From Betaproteobacteria bacterium UKL13-2 (lineage in GTDB: Bacteria; Pseudomonadota; Gammaproteobacteria; Burkholderiales; Usitatibacteraceae), in NCBI GenBank assembly GCA_001602455.1, contig CP012157.1, positions 1,049,733 through 1,113,732 on the forward strand: 64,000 nt of DNA. Direction: 5' to 3'. The notes under the pieces are model-generated. The model saw only the letters and a list, made by a program, of their open reading frames with translations. It ran no database searches and was not told the DNA's origin. Made by a program: the position numbers and the translations under genes. Each line of letters opens with the position of its first letter. Positions within the stretch are counted from its first letter, which is position 1. Below are positions 45,847-55,634 of the stretch, one piece after another.

Positions 45847-46620
45847 ATGGCAAATGTATTTGAAGAGCGCGTGTTAACCGTCCACCACTGGACGGATACC
45901 CTGTTTAGCTTCACCACGACGCGTGACCCCTCGTTCCGGTTTCTGAATGGCCAATTCACGATGATCGGAATCGAAGTTGACGGTAAGCCGCTGATGCGCG
46001 CCTATTCGATGGTATCCGCCAATTATGAAGAGAGACTGGAGTTTCTCTCGATCAAAGTGCCCCACGGACCGCTAACCTCGCGCCTGAAAGACATCAAAGT
46101 GGGCGACACCCTATTGGTCAACTCAAAGGCCGTCGGTACGCTAATTTTGCAGAATGTATTGCCCGGCAAGAACCTCTATCTACTCTCGACAGGCACTGGG
46201 ATGGCGCCGTTCATGAGTGTGATCAAGGACCCCGAAACCTACGAGCAGTTTGAGAAAGTGATTCTGGTTCATGGCGTGCGGAACGTAGCCGAGTTAGCCT
46301 ATGACGACCAATTGCGACATGAGTTGCCCGACAATGAGTTTTTCGGCGAACAAGTTCGCAACCAACTGATTTACTATCCGACAGTCACTCGCGAATCTTT
46401 CCGCAATCAAGGACGGGTTACAGACCTGATCGAAAGCGGTAAGATGCAGGTCGATATCGGATTGCCCGTACTCAACAAAGAACATGACCGCGTGATGATT
46501 TGTGGTAGCCCAGAAATGCTGCGCGACTTGAGGAATATGTTTGAAGCCCGCGGATGGGATGAGGGCAATATGAGTACGCCCGGACACTTCGTGATTGAAC
46601 GCGCGTTTGTCGAAAAATAG
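45847..46620 (+). CDS. fpr: ferredoxin-NADP reductase
   Basis: This 257-residue flavoenzyme transfers electrons between NADPH and ferredoxin or flavodoxin. FAD-binding motif RAYSMVSANYEERLEF (RxYS) and the NADP-binding STGTGMAPFMSVIKD and CGSPEMLRDLR motifs are present. It ends HFVIERAFVEK, as in the Azotobacter/Burkholderia type. The start MANVFEERVLTVHHW (45847) fits the family; a Met 8 codons upstream is less likely. Confidence 0.94.
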   Translation: MANVFEERVLTVHHWTDTLFSFTTTRDPSFRFLNGQFTMIGIEVDGKPLMRAYSMVSANYEERLEFLSIKVPHGPLTSRLKDIKVGDTLLVNSKAVGTLILQNVLPGKNLYLLSTGTGMAPFMSVIKDPETYEQFEKVILVHGVRNVAELAYDDQLRHELPDNEFFGEQVRNQLIYYPTVTRESFRNQGRVTDLIESGKMQVDIGLPVLNKEHDRVMICGSPEMLRDLRNMFEARGWDEGNMSTPGHFVIERAFVEK

Positions 46621-46785
46621 ACCTTCTGCCCGTAAGTCGCATCAAGACACGTTTCAGGCAAAAATGTGCCATTCGCTCAGCGATGGCTCGCGCCGAAAAA
46701 TGTGAATCATTAACCTGCCAGCGTAGTGGCGAAGTGCGCACAATGACGCATCCGCCACGTCACAGAAAGAGTCGGTTAAACAGAA

Positions 46786-47040
46786 ATGGGCAAAGTCATC
46801 TTTTTTGTTTTGATCGGTGTCATCGTTTGGGTATTGTTCTTCGCTCGGCGTAGCATCGGCAAAAAATCGGATTCTGATGATCGGAGTCAGCGCGTTTCGT
46901 GGACTGGTCAGTCTGAGCAAATGCGTCAATGCGCCCGCTGCGGCGTGCACATTCCAGTCTCAGAGGCATGCGAAATCGCCTCGCAGCGTGGCAAATACAG
47001 TTGCGCCGATCCTGAGAGCTGTGGCAACCGACGCAATTAA
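46786..47040 (+). CDS. PP0621-family small membrane protein
   Basis: The 84-residue protein has one N-terminal membrane helix (VIFFVLIGVIVWVLFFARR). The zinc-ribbon-like end has four cysteines (QCARCGVHIPVSEACEIAS ... YSCADPESC). Proteins of the PP0621 family commonly precede pilS in beta- and gammaproteobacteria. No function is known. It is followed by pilS after 1 bp. Confidence 0.85.
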   Translation: MGKVIFFVLIGVIVWVLFFARRSIGKKSDSDDRSQRVSWTGQSEQMRQCARCGVHIPVSEACEIASQRGKYSCADPESCGNRRN

Positions 47041-47041
47041 G

Positions 47042-48679
47042 ATGCGTACAACTGCGCCTTCGATGCCAGCGACACAAACTTTAGGGCAGGATACATACAC
47101 GGCCTTTGCGTCACCCGAAAGCGCGTGGCGCACGCTCACTGCGTTTGCGGTTTATCGCTTAATCGTCGTCTTAGTACTTGCCATTATTTTCTGGAGTCTG
47201 CGGGCGACCCCTGTGATCGGCGGCGTGTCGCTTGTGCTTGCGGGCACTGGTCTCGGCACCTACCTTGTGATGTCTGTCGTCTTGTTGCTCGCTACCCAGC
47301 TACGCCGGCCGTCAGCGACGATTCAGCTCTCCGCACAGGTGTTAGTTGACGTGCTGATGCTCACGCTGGTGATGCATGCATCTGGTGGCACCCGAAGTGG
47401 CATCGGCATGCTGCTGCTGGTCTCGCTCGCGGCGGCGGCGCTGGTCTCACATGGGCGGCTCGCGTTTTTTCACGCGGCGATTGCGTCACTTGCGGTTTTG
47501 TTTGAGCAGTTTTGGCAGTTTTTGTATGGCGATGCAGGCGCTGCAGACTTTGTACGGAGCGGTATGTTGGCTGCTGCGTATTTCGTTATCGCAGGTTTAG
47601 GCTATACGCTCGCGACGTACGCCCGCGGCGCAGCGCAAATTGCCGAGAAACGTGGCGTTGACTTGGCTAATTTGGCGCAAATCAATCAGCTTGTGATTCG
47701 TGACATGCAAGACGGCTTCATTGTTGTCGATGAGGCCGGCATCATTCGCCAGCACAACCCCCAATCTGCCGAGATCGTCAATGCGCTGAAGGCATCAACT
47801 GTTCGCACGCTTGATCAAGTCGCGCCACAACTTGCGCGTCTGCTTGCAGAATGGCGTCGTGATCGCGCACGGGTTTTTTCTATCCAACGCGACGCTGCAT
47901 CGCAACGCGACTATCACATTCGATTTGTTGCCATTGGTGAGGCTGAAGTTTCGCCGACGGTGATCTTTTTAGAAGATGCTTCACGTATTCGCGCACAGGC
48001 ACAGCAGATGAAGTTGGTTGCACTCGGGCGGTTGACTGCATCGATCGCACACGAAATTCGCAACCCGCTGTCGTCGATCAATCATGCTGCGGAGTTGTTG
48101 GAAGAGGGGGTCAAACGTGCGTCTGAAGATGCGCGCTTACTGACGATTATTCAAGAGAATGCGCATCGCCTAGACCGATTAGTGGAAGAGGTGCTGTACC
48201 TCAACCGTCGCGACCGCGCACATCCCGGATCTATCGAGATGTCTACGTTTTTGGCGCGTTTTTTGCGGCAGTTCTGCGCCGACGAAAAATGTCCTGAGGA
48301 CGCATTTTTAATTAGCATCCAAAGTCGTTTAGTGGCGGTATTTGATCGCGCACACCTAGACCAAGTGCTTTGGAACTTGCTTCGAAATGCCGCGCGATTT
48401 GCGACCATGCAGCCCGGTTCGATTCGGATCAATGTCTACTCGAAGGGCGAGCGGATCAATATCGATATCGAGGATGATGGCCCAGGCGTTGAAACGAGTG
48501 CATTGCCGCATTTGTTTGAGCCATTCTTCACCACAGATTCGAAGGGAACCGGGCTAGGTCTCTACATTGCCCGCGAACTCGCTGACGTTAACGGCGCGAC
48601 GCTCGACTATTTGGCCGATAATGCCGTAGGCAGCTTGGGCGCCAAGTTTCGCCTTTCGATGAATGGAGCGACTGCGTAA
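47042..48679 (+). CDS. pilS: PilS-type sensor histidine kinase
   Basis: This 545-residue kinase has about six N-terminal membrane helices (residues 35-200), a PAS domain (VIRDMQDGFIVVDEAGIIRQ) and the HisKA box GRLTASIAHEIRNPLSSINH (phospho-His). The HATPase domain has NLLRNAARF, DDGPGV and GTGLGLYIA. PilS senses pilin in the membrane and phosphorylates PilR to control pilA transcription. The ATG at 47042 directly follows the PP0621 stop; its TAA overlaps the pilR ATG. No pilin gene is in the window. Confidence 0.9.
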   Translation: MRTTAPSMPATQTLGQDTYTAFASPESAWRTLTAFAVYRLIVVLVLAIIFWSLRATPVIGGVSLVLAGTGLGTYLVMSVVLLLATQLRRPSATIQLSAQVLVDVLMLTLVMHASGGTRSGIGMLLLVSLAAAALVSHGRLAFFHAAIASLAVLFEQFWQFLYGDAGAADFVRSGMLAAAYFVIAGLGYTLATYARGAAQIAEKRGVDLANLAQINQLVIRDMQDGFIVVDEAGIIRQHNPQSAEIVNALKASTVRTLDQVAPQLARLLAEWRRDRARVFSIQRDAASQRDYHIRFVAIGEAEVSPTVIFLEDASRIRAQAQQMKLVALGRLTASIAHEIRNPLSSINHAAELLEEGVKRASEDARLLTIIQENAHRLDRLVEEVLYLNRRDRAHPGSIEMSTFLARFLRQFCADEKCPEDAFLISIQSRLVAVFDRAHLDQVLWNLLRNAARFATMQPGSIRINVYSKGERINIDIEDDGPGVETSALPHLFEPFFTTDSKGTGLGLYIARELADVNGATLDYLADNAVGSLGAKFRLSMNGATA

Positions 48680-50088
48680 TGACGAGTATCGAAACCAAAC
48701 GCGTCTTGGTTGTTGATGACGAAGCCGATATTCGCGAACTCGTCGTGCTGACGCTGATGCGGATGGGTATCGAGGCCGACAGCGCAGAAACCTGTGCGCA
48801 AGCGCGCGCTAGACTGGCTGAACGTAGCTACGATCTTTGTTTGACCGACATGCGCTTGCCCGACGGTGATGGCCTCGCAGTCTTGTCGCATATTGCTGAG
48901 AAGTACGGCAATACACCGGTGGCGGTCATTACCGCGTATGGCTCGACCGTTAACGCCGTCGCGGCGCTTAAAGCCGGTGCCTTTGATTACCTCGCCAAAC
49001 CGATTCAGCTTAAGCAGTTACGCGAGGTTGTTACCTCAGCGCTGCACCTGCCGCGCAAAGTCGATCGTCAGCAGAAGAAAGCGACATCCGTTGAGCCCAT
49101 CGCATCACAGAGTGCCAATGACGGCCAGTCGGCGCTCGTGCATTCACGATTGCTCGGTGAATCCGCACCAATTATTCGGGCGCGTGAAATGATTGCCAAA
49201 CTCGCGCGCAGCCAAGCGCCCGTGTACATCACGGGCGAATCCGGTACGGGTAAAGAAGTCGCGGCACGGCTGATGCATCAGGACAGCGCGAGACGGGAAG
49301 CGCAATTTGTCGCGGTGAATTGTGGTGCCATTCCAGAAAATCTCATGGAGAGCGAATTCTTCGGTTATCGCAAGGGCGCGTTCACCGGAGCCGATACCGA
49401 TCGCCAAGGCTTCTTACAAGCAGCGGACGGGGGTACACTATTTTTGGATGAGGTTGGTGATCTGCCGCTACCGATGCAAGTCAAATTGCTTCGTGTCATT
49501 CAAGAAAAGAAAGTGCGGCGGGTGGGCGATACCGTCGAGAAACCCGTTGACTTTCGCATCATCAGTGCCACGCATAAGAATCTCGCGGAGAAAGTCCAAG
49601 TCGGCGAGTTTCGCAAGGATCTGTTCTATCGCTTGAATGTGATTGAACTCAAGATGCCAAGCCTTAGAGAAATTCCGGAAGATATTCCACTGATGGTCAA
49701 CGCGCTTATGACGTGGCTGTCACAGCAGGCCGGCGTGCCGCTTCCGTCTTTGTCTGATGACGCGCAACGCGCACTCGCCGACTATGACTACCCTGGGAAC
49801 GTGCGCGAACTGGAAAACATCCTTGAGCGGGCGATGGCGCTTTGTGATGGCAACGTGATTTGCAAAGAGGATTTGTACTTAACCGAGAACGGCAGCGAGA
49901 GCTCGCCCGAATCCATAGCACCCGGCGAACGTAATATGCCGCTGCACGAGTACCTAGACAAGATCGAGCGCGAGCAAATCATGAAAGTGCTCGAACAAAC
50001 GCGCTTCAACAAAACGCAAGCGGCAAAATTGTTAGGCATTACCTTTCGATCACTGCGTTATCGACTTGACCGACTCGGTATTGAGTGA
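48679..50088 (+). CDS. pilR: PilR-type sigma-54-dependent response regulator
   Basis: The 469-residue NtrC-family activator has a receiver domain ([20 protein letters not shown], phospho-Asp in [13 protein letters not shown]). Its AAA+ domain has Walker [13 protein letters not shown], the sigma-54 contact loop GAFTGAD and Walker [16 protein letters not shown] Fis-type helix-turn-helix closes it ([20 protein letters not shown]). It acts with sigma-54 on type IV pilin promoters. The start overlaps the pilS stop (TAATG). Confidence 0.93.
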   Translation: MTSIETKRVLVVDDEADIRELVVLTLMRMGIEADSAETCAQARARLAERSYDLCLTDMRLPDGDGLAVLSHIAEKYGNTPVAVITAYGSTVNAVAALKAGAFDYLAKPIQLKQLREVVTSALHLPRKVDRQQKKATSVEPIASQSANDGQSALVHSRLLGESAPIIRAREMIAKLARSQAPVYITGESGTGKEVAARLMHQDSARREAQFVAVNCGAIPENLMESEFFGYRKGAFTGADTDRQGFLQAADGGTLFLDEVGDLPLPMQVKLLRVIQEKKVRRVGDTVEKPVDFRIISATHKNLAEKVQVGEFRKDLFYRLNVIELKMPSLREIPEDIPLMVNALMTWLSQQAGVPLPSLSDDAQRALADYDYPGNVRELENILERAMALCDGNVICKEDLYLTENGSESSPESIAPGERNMPLHEYLDKIEREQIMKVLEQTRFNKTQAAKLLGITFRSLRYRLDRLGIE

Positions 50089-50336
50089 AACTTGCGGGGG
50101 TGTGAGTGCGTCATAGACATAACGTGCGCGCCATTCCCAAGCGCCATCGTCAAGATCATGTCACGGGTGCTGTGCCTCTGTTTGCGTCGCTAAACGCAGT
50201 GGCGCATTGGGAATTTCTAATAGCCGACTGCGCGGGCGAGTTTGCGCGTTGCCAAGTTTGTCTAATTTGTCGCCGCACAGGGGTATGTGTACCGCGTTTG
50301 CCAACCCCGTCACCGCCAACTTCCCCCGTTCGCGAC
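50089..50336. other. gene-free spacer downstream of pilR
   Basis: No supported gene is present. The stretch contains TTTGCCAACCCCGTCACCGC and other short pieces reminiscent of family A arms, and leads into repeat B5. No terminator is evident after pilR. Confidence 0.4.
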
Positions 50337-50415
50337 GGTTTGTAGAAGTGCCACATTGCGAAACTCTAGTATTGACGGCGCTTTCCAAGCTTTTTTGGCT
50401 GAAAACGCCCACCAA
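50337..50415. repeat. family B repeat, copy B5
   Basis: GGTTTGTAGAAGTGCC at 50337 is followed after about 20 bp by a 44-bp inverted repeat (50372-50415). It runs from TTGACGGCGCTTTCCAAGC to GGCTGAAAACGCCCACCAA and is followed by ATAATGAG, as in copy B3. It lies about 130 bp before the nrd regulatory sites. Confidence 0.7.
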
Positions 50416-50543
50416 ATAATGAGATTTTAGACTTCGTGTATCACATGAAGTTGCGTTCACGCAAATGACTGTTTTTTGGGCTTTAACGGACTGATTTTTA
50501 AGCCTTTTTCGCGACAAAAATATTTCGCTTGCATGTTGCGAAG

Positions 50544-50590
50544 TCGCGATATATTGTGTCTGCAACCCGAGCAAATACTACATCTTGTGG
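50544..50590. promoter_or_regulatory. pair of NrdR boxes
   Basis: Two 16-bp sites resemble the NrdR consensus ACACWATATWWTGTGT. TCGCGATATATTGTGT (50544-50559) matches 13 of 16 and ATACTACATCTTGTGG (50575-50590) 12 of 16. Their starts are 31 bp apart, the three-turn spacing typical of NrdR sites. NrdR represses ribonucleotide reductase genes when dATP is high. nrdR itself is not in the window. Confidence 0.75.
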
Positions 50591-50651
50591 ATATGTCTGT
50601 TCCTAACCTACCTCATAAGGTTGGGACGCGCGGTGGACATCTTGTGGATAA
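50586..50651. promoter_or_regulatory. DnaA boxes upstream of nrdA
   Basis: TGTGGATAA at 50643-50651 is a perfect DnaA box (TTATCCACA on the other strand). TGTGGATAT at 50586-50594 has one mismatch and overlaps the second NrdR box. DnaA controls nrdAB in E. coli, so coupling of nucleotide supply to replication initiation is plausible here. Confidence 0.65.
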
Positions 50652-50805
50652 ACCATCTCTTGTCTGTCGCGTTCTAGTGACTTCTGCGACGCCATTCGGG
50701 CGTCGATATCAGTAGCGATCTGGCCAGAAGCTCCCCTGTCTCATGGGGTTTGTAGGGTGAAGTCGTTGTTAGCAAACAAAAATAGATACTGAAATGGAGA
50801 CAGCC

Positions 50806-53748
50806 ATGAGACTTGGTTCCGATATCGATCCGGTGAACCCCCTCGCAAATCCTTTGATGACGTCCAACAGCAACCCGAACTCCTCCGGTGGTAGTGAGTC
50901 GCGATATGCCGATTACAAGATCATTCGTCGTAATGGCGCGGTAGCGTCGTTCGAGCCCCAAAAAATTGCGGTTGCCGTGACGAAGGCATTTATCGCCGTT
51001 AACGGCAGCCACGAAGCAGCATCCGCGCGTATGCGTGACCAAGTGCATCAGGTCACCACCGCAGTGGTGAACGCACTGCTGCGCCACAAGCCTTCTGGCG
51101 GCACGTTCCATATTGAAGAAGTGCAAGATCAAGTAGAGTTGGCGCTGATGCGTGGTGGCGTGCATGAAGTGGCGCGTTCTTATGTGCTCTATCGCGAAAA
51201 GCGTGCGCAAGAGCGTGCTGCGGCCAAGCAGCCAGAGCTACCAATCGGAGCGCCATCGCTAAGCGTCACTATCGACGGTGCCAAGCGACCGCTTGATGTT
51301 GTCGCGCTGTCGTCACTGATTGAGTCGGCTTGCGAAGGCTTGGGTGATGCCGTGAACGCCAAAGCGATCCTCGATGGTACCCTGCGCGACCTGTACGACG
51401 GTGTGCCGCAAGAGGAAGTTTTCAAAGCCGCAACCATGACCGCCCGCGCGATGATTGAGCGCGACCCAGCCTACAACAAAGTCACCTCGCGTTTGCTGAT
51501 GCACTCCATTCGCCGCGAGATCCTCGGCGAGGAAGTCACCCAGGCGCAGATGGGCGCACGTTATACAGAATATTTCCCAGGCTACATCAAGAACGCTGTT
51601 GCGGCCGAATTGCTCGATGAGCGTATGGCGCAGTACGACCTCGCCAGACTCGGCGCGGCGCTCCACGCGGAACGCGACACCCAGTTCACCTACCTCGGTC
51701 TTCAAACCCTGTACGACCGTTATTTCCTGCACATCGAAGAGCAGCGTATCGAATTGCCGCAGGCGTTCTACATGCGGGTCGCGATGGGGCTGGCATTGAA
51801 TGAGGTTGATCGCGAATTACGTGCGATCGAGTTCTACAACATTCTGTCGACGTTCGATTTCATGTCGTCAACGCCGACCCTATTCAATTCCGGTACTCGT
51901 CGCTCGCAATTGTCGTCGTGTTACCTCACTACCGTGGCGGATGATCTCGAAGGCATCTATGAGGCGCTGAAAGAAAATGCGCTGCTGTCGAAATTTGCGG
52001 GTGGCTTGGGTAACGACTGGACACCGGTTCGCGCGCTCGGTTCGTACATCAAGGGCACCAACGGCAAATCACAAGGCGTGGTGCCGTTCCTGAAGGTAGT
52101 GAACGACACGGCCGTGGCCGTGAACCAAGGTGGTAAGCGTAAAGGTGCGGTGTGCGCGTATCTTGAAACATGGCACCTCGATATCGAAGAGTTCCTCGAG
52201 CTGCGTAAGAACACAGGTGATGATCGCCGCCGTACACACGATATGAACACCGCAAACTGGATTCCAGATTTGTTCATGAAGCGTGTGATGGAGGGCAAAG
52301 ACTGGACGTTGTTCTCACCTTCGACCACACCAGACCTGCACGAAAAATTTGGTAAGGCGTTTGAAGAAGCCTATGTGCGCTACGAAGAGAAGGCTGCACG
52401 TGGTGAATTGAAGCCATTCAAAACCATCCCGGCGCTATCACTCTGGCGCAAGATGTTGTCGATGTTGTTTGAAACCGGCCATCCGTGGATCACGTTCAAA
52501 GATCCATGCAACATCCGCTCACCGCAAAACCACGTCGGTGTAGTGCACTCGTCGAACCTCTGTACCGAGATCACACTCAATACCAACGAGACCGAGATCG
52601 CCGTTTGTAACCTAGGCTCGGTGAATTTGGTCGCGCACATGAAGACCGACGTAAGTGGGCCAAACGCGGGCAACAAAGTACTCGACCACGAGAAGTTGAA
52701 GCGCACCATCACCACCGCAATGCGGATGCTCGATAACGTTATCGACATCAACTACTACGCGGTGAAAAAAGCGCGTGATTCAAACCTGCGTCATCGTCCT
52801 GTCGGCCTCGGCATCATGGCCTTCCAAGACTGTTTGCACGAGCTGCGTCTGCCGTATGCCTCACACGACGCCATTGAGTTTGCTGATCGTTCGATGGAAG
52901 CAGTGTGTTACTACGCCTACTGGGCATCGACCGAATTGGCGGCCGAGCGCGGTACCTACTCCAGCTATCGCGGCTCGTTGTGGGACCGTGGCATTCTCCC
53001 GCAAGATTCGCTGAACTTGCTCCGCGAAGAGCGTGGCGGTTACGTCGAAGTCGATATGTCGGCGACGATGGACTGGGATGCGCTGCGCACTCGTATCAAA
53101 GAGTACGGCATGCGTAACTCCAACTGTGTCGCGATCGCTCCGACCGCAACGATCTCAAACATCATCGGTGTTTCGGCATGTATTGAGCCCACCTACCAAA
53201 ATCTGTTTGTGAAATCCAACCTCTCAGGCGAGTTCACGGTGGTCAACGACTACCTCGTACGTGACCTAAAGGCGCGTGGGCTGTGGGACGAAGTGATGGT
53301 ATCGGACATCAAACACTTCGACGGTGCATTGGGCAAGATTGATCGTATCCCACCAGAGCTGCGTCAGTTGTACGCGACCGCCTTTGAAGTCGATACCTCG
53401 TGGGTGATCGAAGCCGCATCACGTCGTCAGAAGTGGATCGACCAAGCCCAGTCGTTGAACATTTACATGGCGGGTGCGTCAGGCAAGAAGCTCGACGACA
53501 CCTACAAACTCGCCTGGTTACGCGGCCTAAAAACCACCTACTACCTGCGCACGATGGCAGCGACCTCGGCGGAGAAATCCACCGGTCGCGGCGGGGAGTT
53601 GAACGCGGTTTCTTCCGGTGGTGTGGCCAATCCCGTCGCGGCGGCTGCGGGGCCATTGGCCGGCGCGAGTGACGGCGCAGGGGATGGTGCTGCTGAGGGC
53701 GCCAAGTTCTGCTCGATTGACAATCCAGAATGTGAAGCGTGTCAGTGA
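50806..53748 (+). CDS. nrdA: ribonucleoside-diphosphate reductase subunit alpha (class Ia)
   Basis: The 980-residue catalytic subunit reduces NDPs to dNDPs. An N-terminal ATP-cone (IRRNGAVASFEPQKIAVAVT, about 35-130) gives allosteric control. The active-site parts are SSCYLTTVADDLEGI, NLCTEITLNTNETEIAVCNL and ATISNIIGVSACIEPTYQNL, and the mobile C-terminal cysteines are in CSIDNPECEACQ. ATG 50806 is preferred: GGAGA at 50796-50800 is well spaced from it but would lie inside the coding region if ATG 50794 were used. A Gly/Ala-rich linker precedes the C-terminus. The promoter has NrdR and DnaA boxes. Confidence 0.95.
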   Translation: MRLGSDIDPVNPLANPLMTSNSNPNSSGGSESRYADYKIIRRNGAVASFEPQKIAVAVTKAFIAVNGSHEAASARMRDQVHQVTTAVVNALLRHKPSGGTFHIEEVQDQVELALMRGGVHEVARSYVLYREKRAQERAAAKQPELPIGAPSLSVTIDGAKRPLDVVALSSLIESACEGLGDAVNAKAILDGTLRDLYDGVPQEEVFKAATMTARAMIERDPAYNKVTSRLLMHSIRREILGEEVTQAQMGARYTEYFPGYIKNAVAAELLDERMAQYDLARLGAALHAERDTQFTYLGLQTLYDRYFLHIEEQRIELPQAFYMRVAMGLALNEVDRELRAIEFYNILSTFDFMSSTPTLFNSGTRRSQLSSCYLTTVADDLEGIYEALKENALLSKFAGGLGNDWTPVRALGSYIKGTNGKSQGVVPFLKVVNDTAVAVNQGGKRKGAVCAYLETWHLDIEEFLELRKNTGDDRRRTHDMNTANWIPDLFMKRVMEGKDWTLFSPSTTPDLHEKFGKAFEEAYVRYEEKAARGELKPFKTIPALSLWRKMLSMLFETGHPWITFKDPCNIRSPQNHVGVVHSSNLCTEITLNTNETEIAVCNLGSVNLVAHMKTDVSGPNAGNKVLDHEKLKRTITTAMRMLDNVIDINYYAVKKARDSNLRHRPVGLGIMAFQDCLHELRLPYASHDAIEFADRSMEAVCYYAYWASTELAAERGTYSSYRGSLWDRGILPQDSLNLLREERGGYVEVDMSATMDWDALRTRIKEYGMRNSNCVAIAPTATISNIIGVSACIEPTYQNLFVKSNLSGEFTVVNDYLVRDLKARGLWDEVMVSDIKHFDGALGKIDRIPPELRQLYATAFEVDTSWVIEAASRRQKWIDQAQSLNIYMAGASGKKLDDTYKLAWLRGLKTTYYLRTMAATSAEKSTGRGGELNAVSSGGVANPVAAAAGPLAGASDGAGDGAAEGAKFCSIDNPECEACQ

Positions 53749-53910
53749 CACGCTTCAATTCTGGGTTGCGGCGAGCGCTAACTTGCCAGCATAGCGCAGC
53801 AAGTTAAGCCCAACGGGGCGGCGGTAGCCACAACCCGGAGTACTGATATTCAGATTTAGGTCGTAACTGTTTTCATCAATGTAGTACCCACCAACGAGAG
53901 AGGATCAAAG

Positions 53911-54138
53911 ATGCAATTTCACATCTTTCAAGATGCAAGACTCGAATGGCGCTGGCAGCTTTCCAACCACGAAGGTCGCAAGGTCGCCGATTCTGGCGAG
54001 GGCTATCGCGAAAAGGATGATTGCTTGGAATCGATCGCACAAGTGCAAGCGTGTGAAGAAGCCTTGGTACTGGAAAACATTACGAGCTTGATGGATACCG
54101 AAATGCTGCAGCAGCCTGGTTTGTTTCACAAGCACTAA
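53911..54138 (+). CDS. DUF1508 (YegP-like) small protein
   Basis: The 75-residue protein contains one YegP repeat: FHIFQDARLEWRWQLSNHEG then RKVADSGEGYREKDDCLESI. The WRWxL...ADSGEGYxxKxxC pattern defines DUF1508. The family is small, soluble and of unknown function. It lies between nrdA and nrdB on the same strand with an AGAGAGGA ribosome-binding site upstream, so it is probably part of the nrd transcript. Confidence 0.82.
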   Translation: MQFHIFQDARLEWRWQLSNHEGRKVADSGEGYREKDDCLESIAQVQACEEALVLENITSLMDTEMLQQPGLFHKH

Positions 54139-54185
54139 TGGATACGGACAAAGGTGGCCCCCTACTTTTGTCCGGCCAAATCAGG

Positions 54186-54327
54186 GCAAATCGCCGGTTA
54201 AACCAGCGATTTGCTTCTGGTAAAACCCAGCAATACCGTAACCCCAACACCAATTAAAAGAAGGCCGACACATTCGTCGGCCACATAAATGAGAAGTCGT
54301 CAAAAAGTAGGTTTTCACTTTTTGACG
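54186..54327 (+). other. three consecutive perfect hairpins before nrdB
   Basis: Hairpin 1 (54186-54214): GCAAATCGC/GCGATTTGC, 9 bp. Hairpin 2 (54263-54282): GGCCGAC/GTCGGCC, 7 bp, 6-nt loop. Hairpin 3 (54298-54327): CGTCAAAAAGT/ACTTTTTGACG, 11 bp, 8-nt loop, followed by an A-run. The third ends 15 nt before the nrdB ribosome-binding site (TTGGAG). None has a U-run on the coding strand, so RNA processing, stability or translational control is more likely than termination. Confidence 0.7.
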
Positions 54328-54352
54328 AAAAAAAAGATATTTGGAGCCACAT

Positions 54353-55585
54353 ATGTCACTAACTTGGGACGACACACCATCCGCCATTCCGTTTCCACCA
54401 TCCGCACCAAGCCCGCCGCCGCCGATGCCGCGCGCAGGTTTGGAGCCGCGCTTGCAGACGATCACTGCCGCTAACGACCGTTTCGATGCAACAGCACGAC
54501 CCATGTTGGACGACAAGCCGAATGCACCCCCAAGTGACGATCTCAGCCCTGCTGTGGACGCACGTTTTGCTCGTGTACGGGCTGATGAGAAGCGTGTCAT
54601 CAACGGCAAGAGCGACGTCAATCAGTTAGTCCCATTCAAGTACAAGTGGGCTTGGGAAAAGTATCTCTCCGGTTGTGCAAACCACTGGATGCCGCAAGAA
54701 GTGAACATGAATCGCGACATCGCGACATGGAAAGATCCCAACGGCCTGACCGAAGACGAGCGTTTGATCGTCAAGCGTAACCTGGGCTTTTTTGTGACGG
54801 CCGATTCCCTCGCCGCAAACAACATCGTGCTCGGTACCTATCGCCACATCACCGCACCCGAGTGCCGCCAGTATTTGCTGCGCCAAGCCTTTGAAGAGGC
54901 GATCCACACCCACGCCTATCAGTACATCACCGAGTCGCTTGGTCTTGATGAAGCCGAGATCTTTAACGCGTACAACGAAATCAAATGTATCCGCGATAAA
55001 GATCGTTTCCTCATTCCGTTTATCGACATCCTGTCCGACCCGAACTTCAAGACCGGTACATTCGAAAACGATCAGAAGCTTTTGAAGTCGTTGATCGTGT
55101 TTAGCTGCATCATGGAAGGCCTGTTCTTCTACGTCGGATTCGTGCAGATCCTCTCGCTGGGCCGTCAAAACAAAATGACCGGCGCGGCAGAGCAGTATCA
55201 GTACATTCTGCGTGATGAATCGATGCATTGCAGCTTTGGTATCGACCTCGTCAACACCGTGAAGCTCGAGAACCCACAACTGTGGACCAACGAATTCAAG
55301 AAAGAAATCGAAGGCCTGTTCCGTAAAGGTGTTGAGCTCGAATACGCTTATGCCGAAGACACCATGCCACGCGGTGTGTTGGGCTTAAACGCACCGATGT
55401 TTAAAGAGTATCTGCGCTTTGTGGCCAACCGTCGTGCACAACAGATTGGCTTGGAAGTGTTGTATCCGGGCGCGACCAACCCATTCCCATGGATGTCCGA
55501 GTTGATTGACTTGAAGAAAGAAAAGAATTTTTTCGAAACCAGAGTCATTGAATACCAAACCGGTGGCGCACTCTCCTGGGATTGA
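54353..55585 (+). CDS. nrdB: ribonucleoside-diphosphate reductase subunit beta (class Ia)
   Basis: The 410-residue subunit holds the di-iron centre and tyrosyl radical. Ligand-bearing helices are visible: [40 protein letters not shown] (ExxH), [20 protein letters not shown] and [16 protein letters not shown] (ExxH). An N-terminal Pro-rich extension (about 80 residues) precedes the core. ATG 54353 is supported by TTGGAG upstream. It ends GGALSWD, typical for interaction with NrdA. An IS3 element begins 11 bp after the stop. Confidence 0.95.
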   Translation: MSLTWDDTPSAIPFPPSAPSPPPPMPRAGLEPRLQTITAANDRFDATARPMLDDKPNAPPSDDLSPAVDARFARVRADEKRVINGKSDVNQLVPFKYKWAWEKYLSGCANHWMPQEVNMNRDIATWKDPNGLTEDERLIVKRNLGFFVTADSLAANNIVLGTYRHITAPECRQYLLRQAFEEAIHTHAYQYITESLGLDEAEIFNAYNEIKCIRDKDRFLIPFIDILSDPNFKTGTFENDQKLLKSLIVFSCIMEGLFFYVGFVQILSLGRQNKMTGAAEQYQYILRDESMHCSFGIDLVNTVKLENPQLWTNEFKKEIEGLFRKGVELEYAYAEDTMPRGVLGLNAPMFKEYLRFVANRRAQQIGLEVLYPGATNPFPWMSELIDLKKEKNFFETRVIEYQTGGALSWD

Positions 55586-55634
55586 TCACGATGTCTGAGC
55601 GGGATCCGATTTAGTGGACGGATAAGTTGATAGA

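Noticed and set aside
50586-50651. DnaA boxes as a replication origin
   Set aside because: Only one perfect and one imperfect box, no AT-rich unwinding region and no dnaA/dnaN/gyrB neighbours; regulation of nrdA is the simpler reading.
54298-54327. Third hairpin before nrdB as a rho-independent terminator
   Set aside because: On the coding strand it is followed by an A-run, not a T-run; it would terminate only minus-strand transcripts, where no gene ends.
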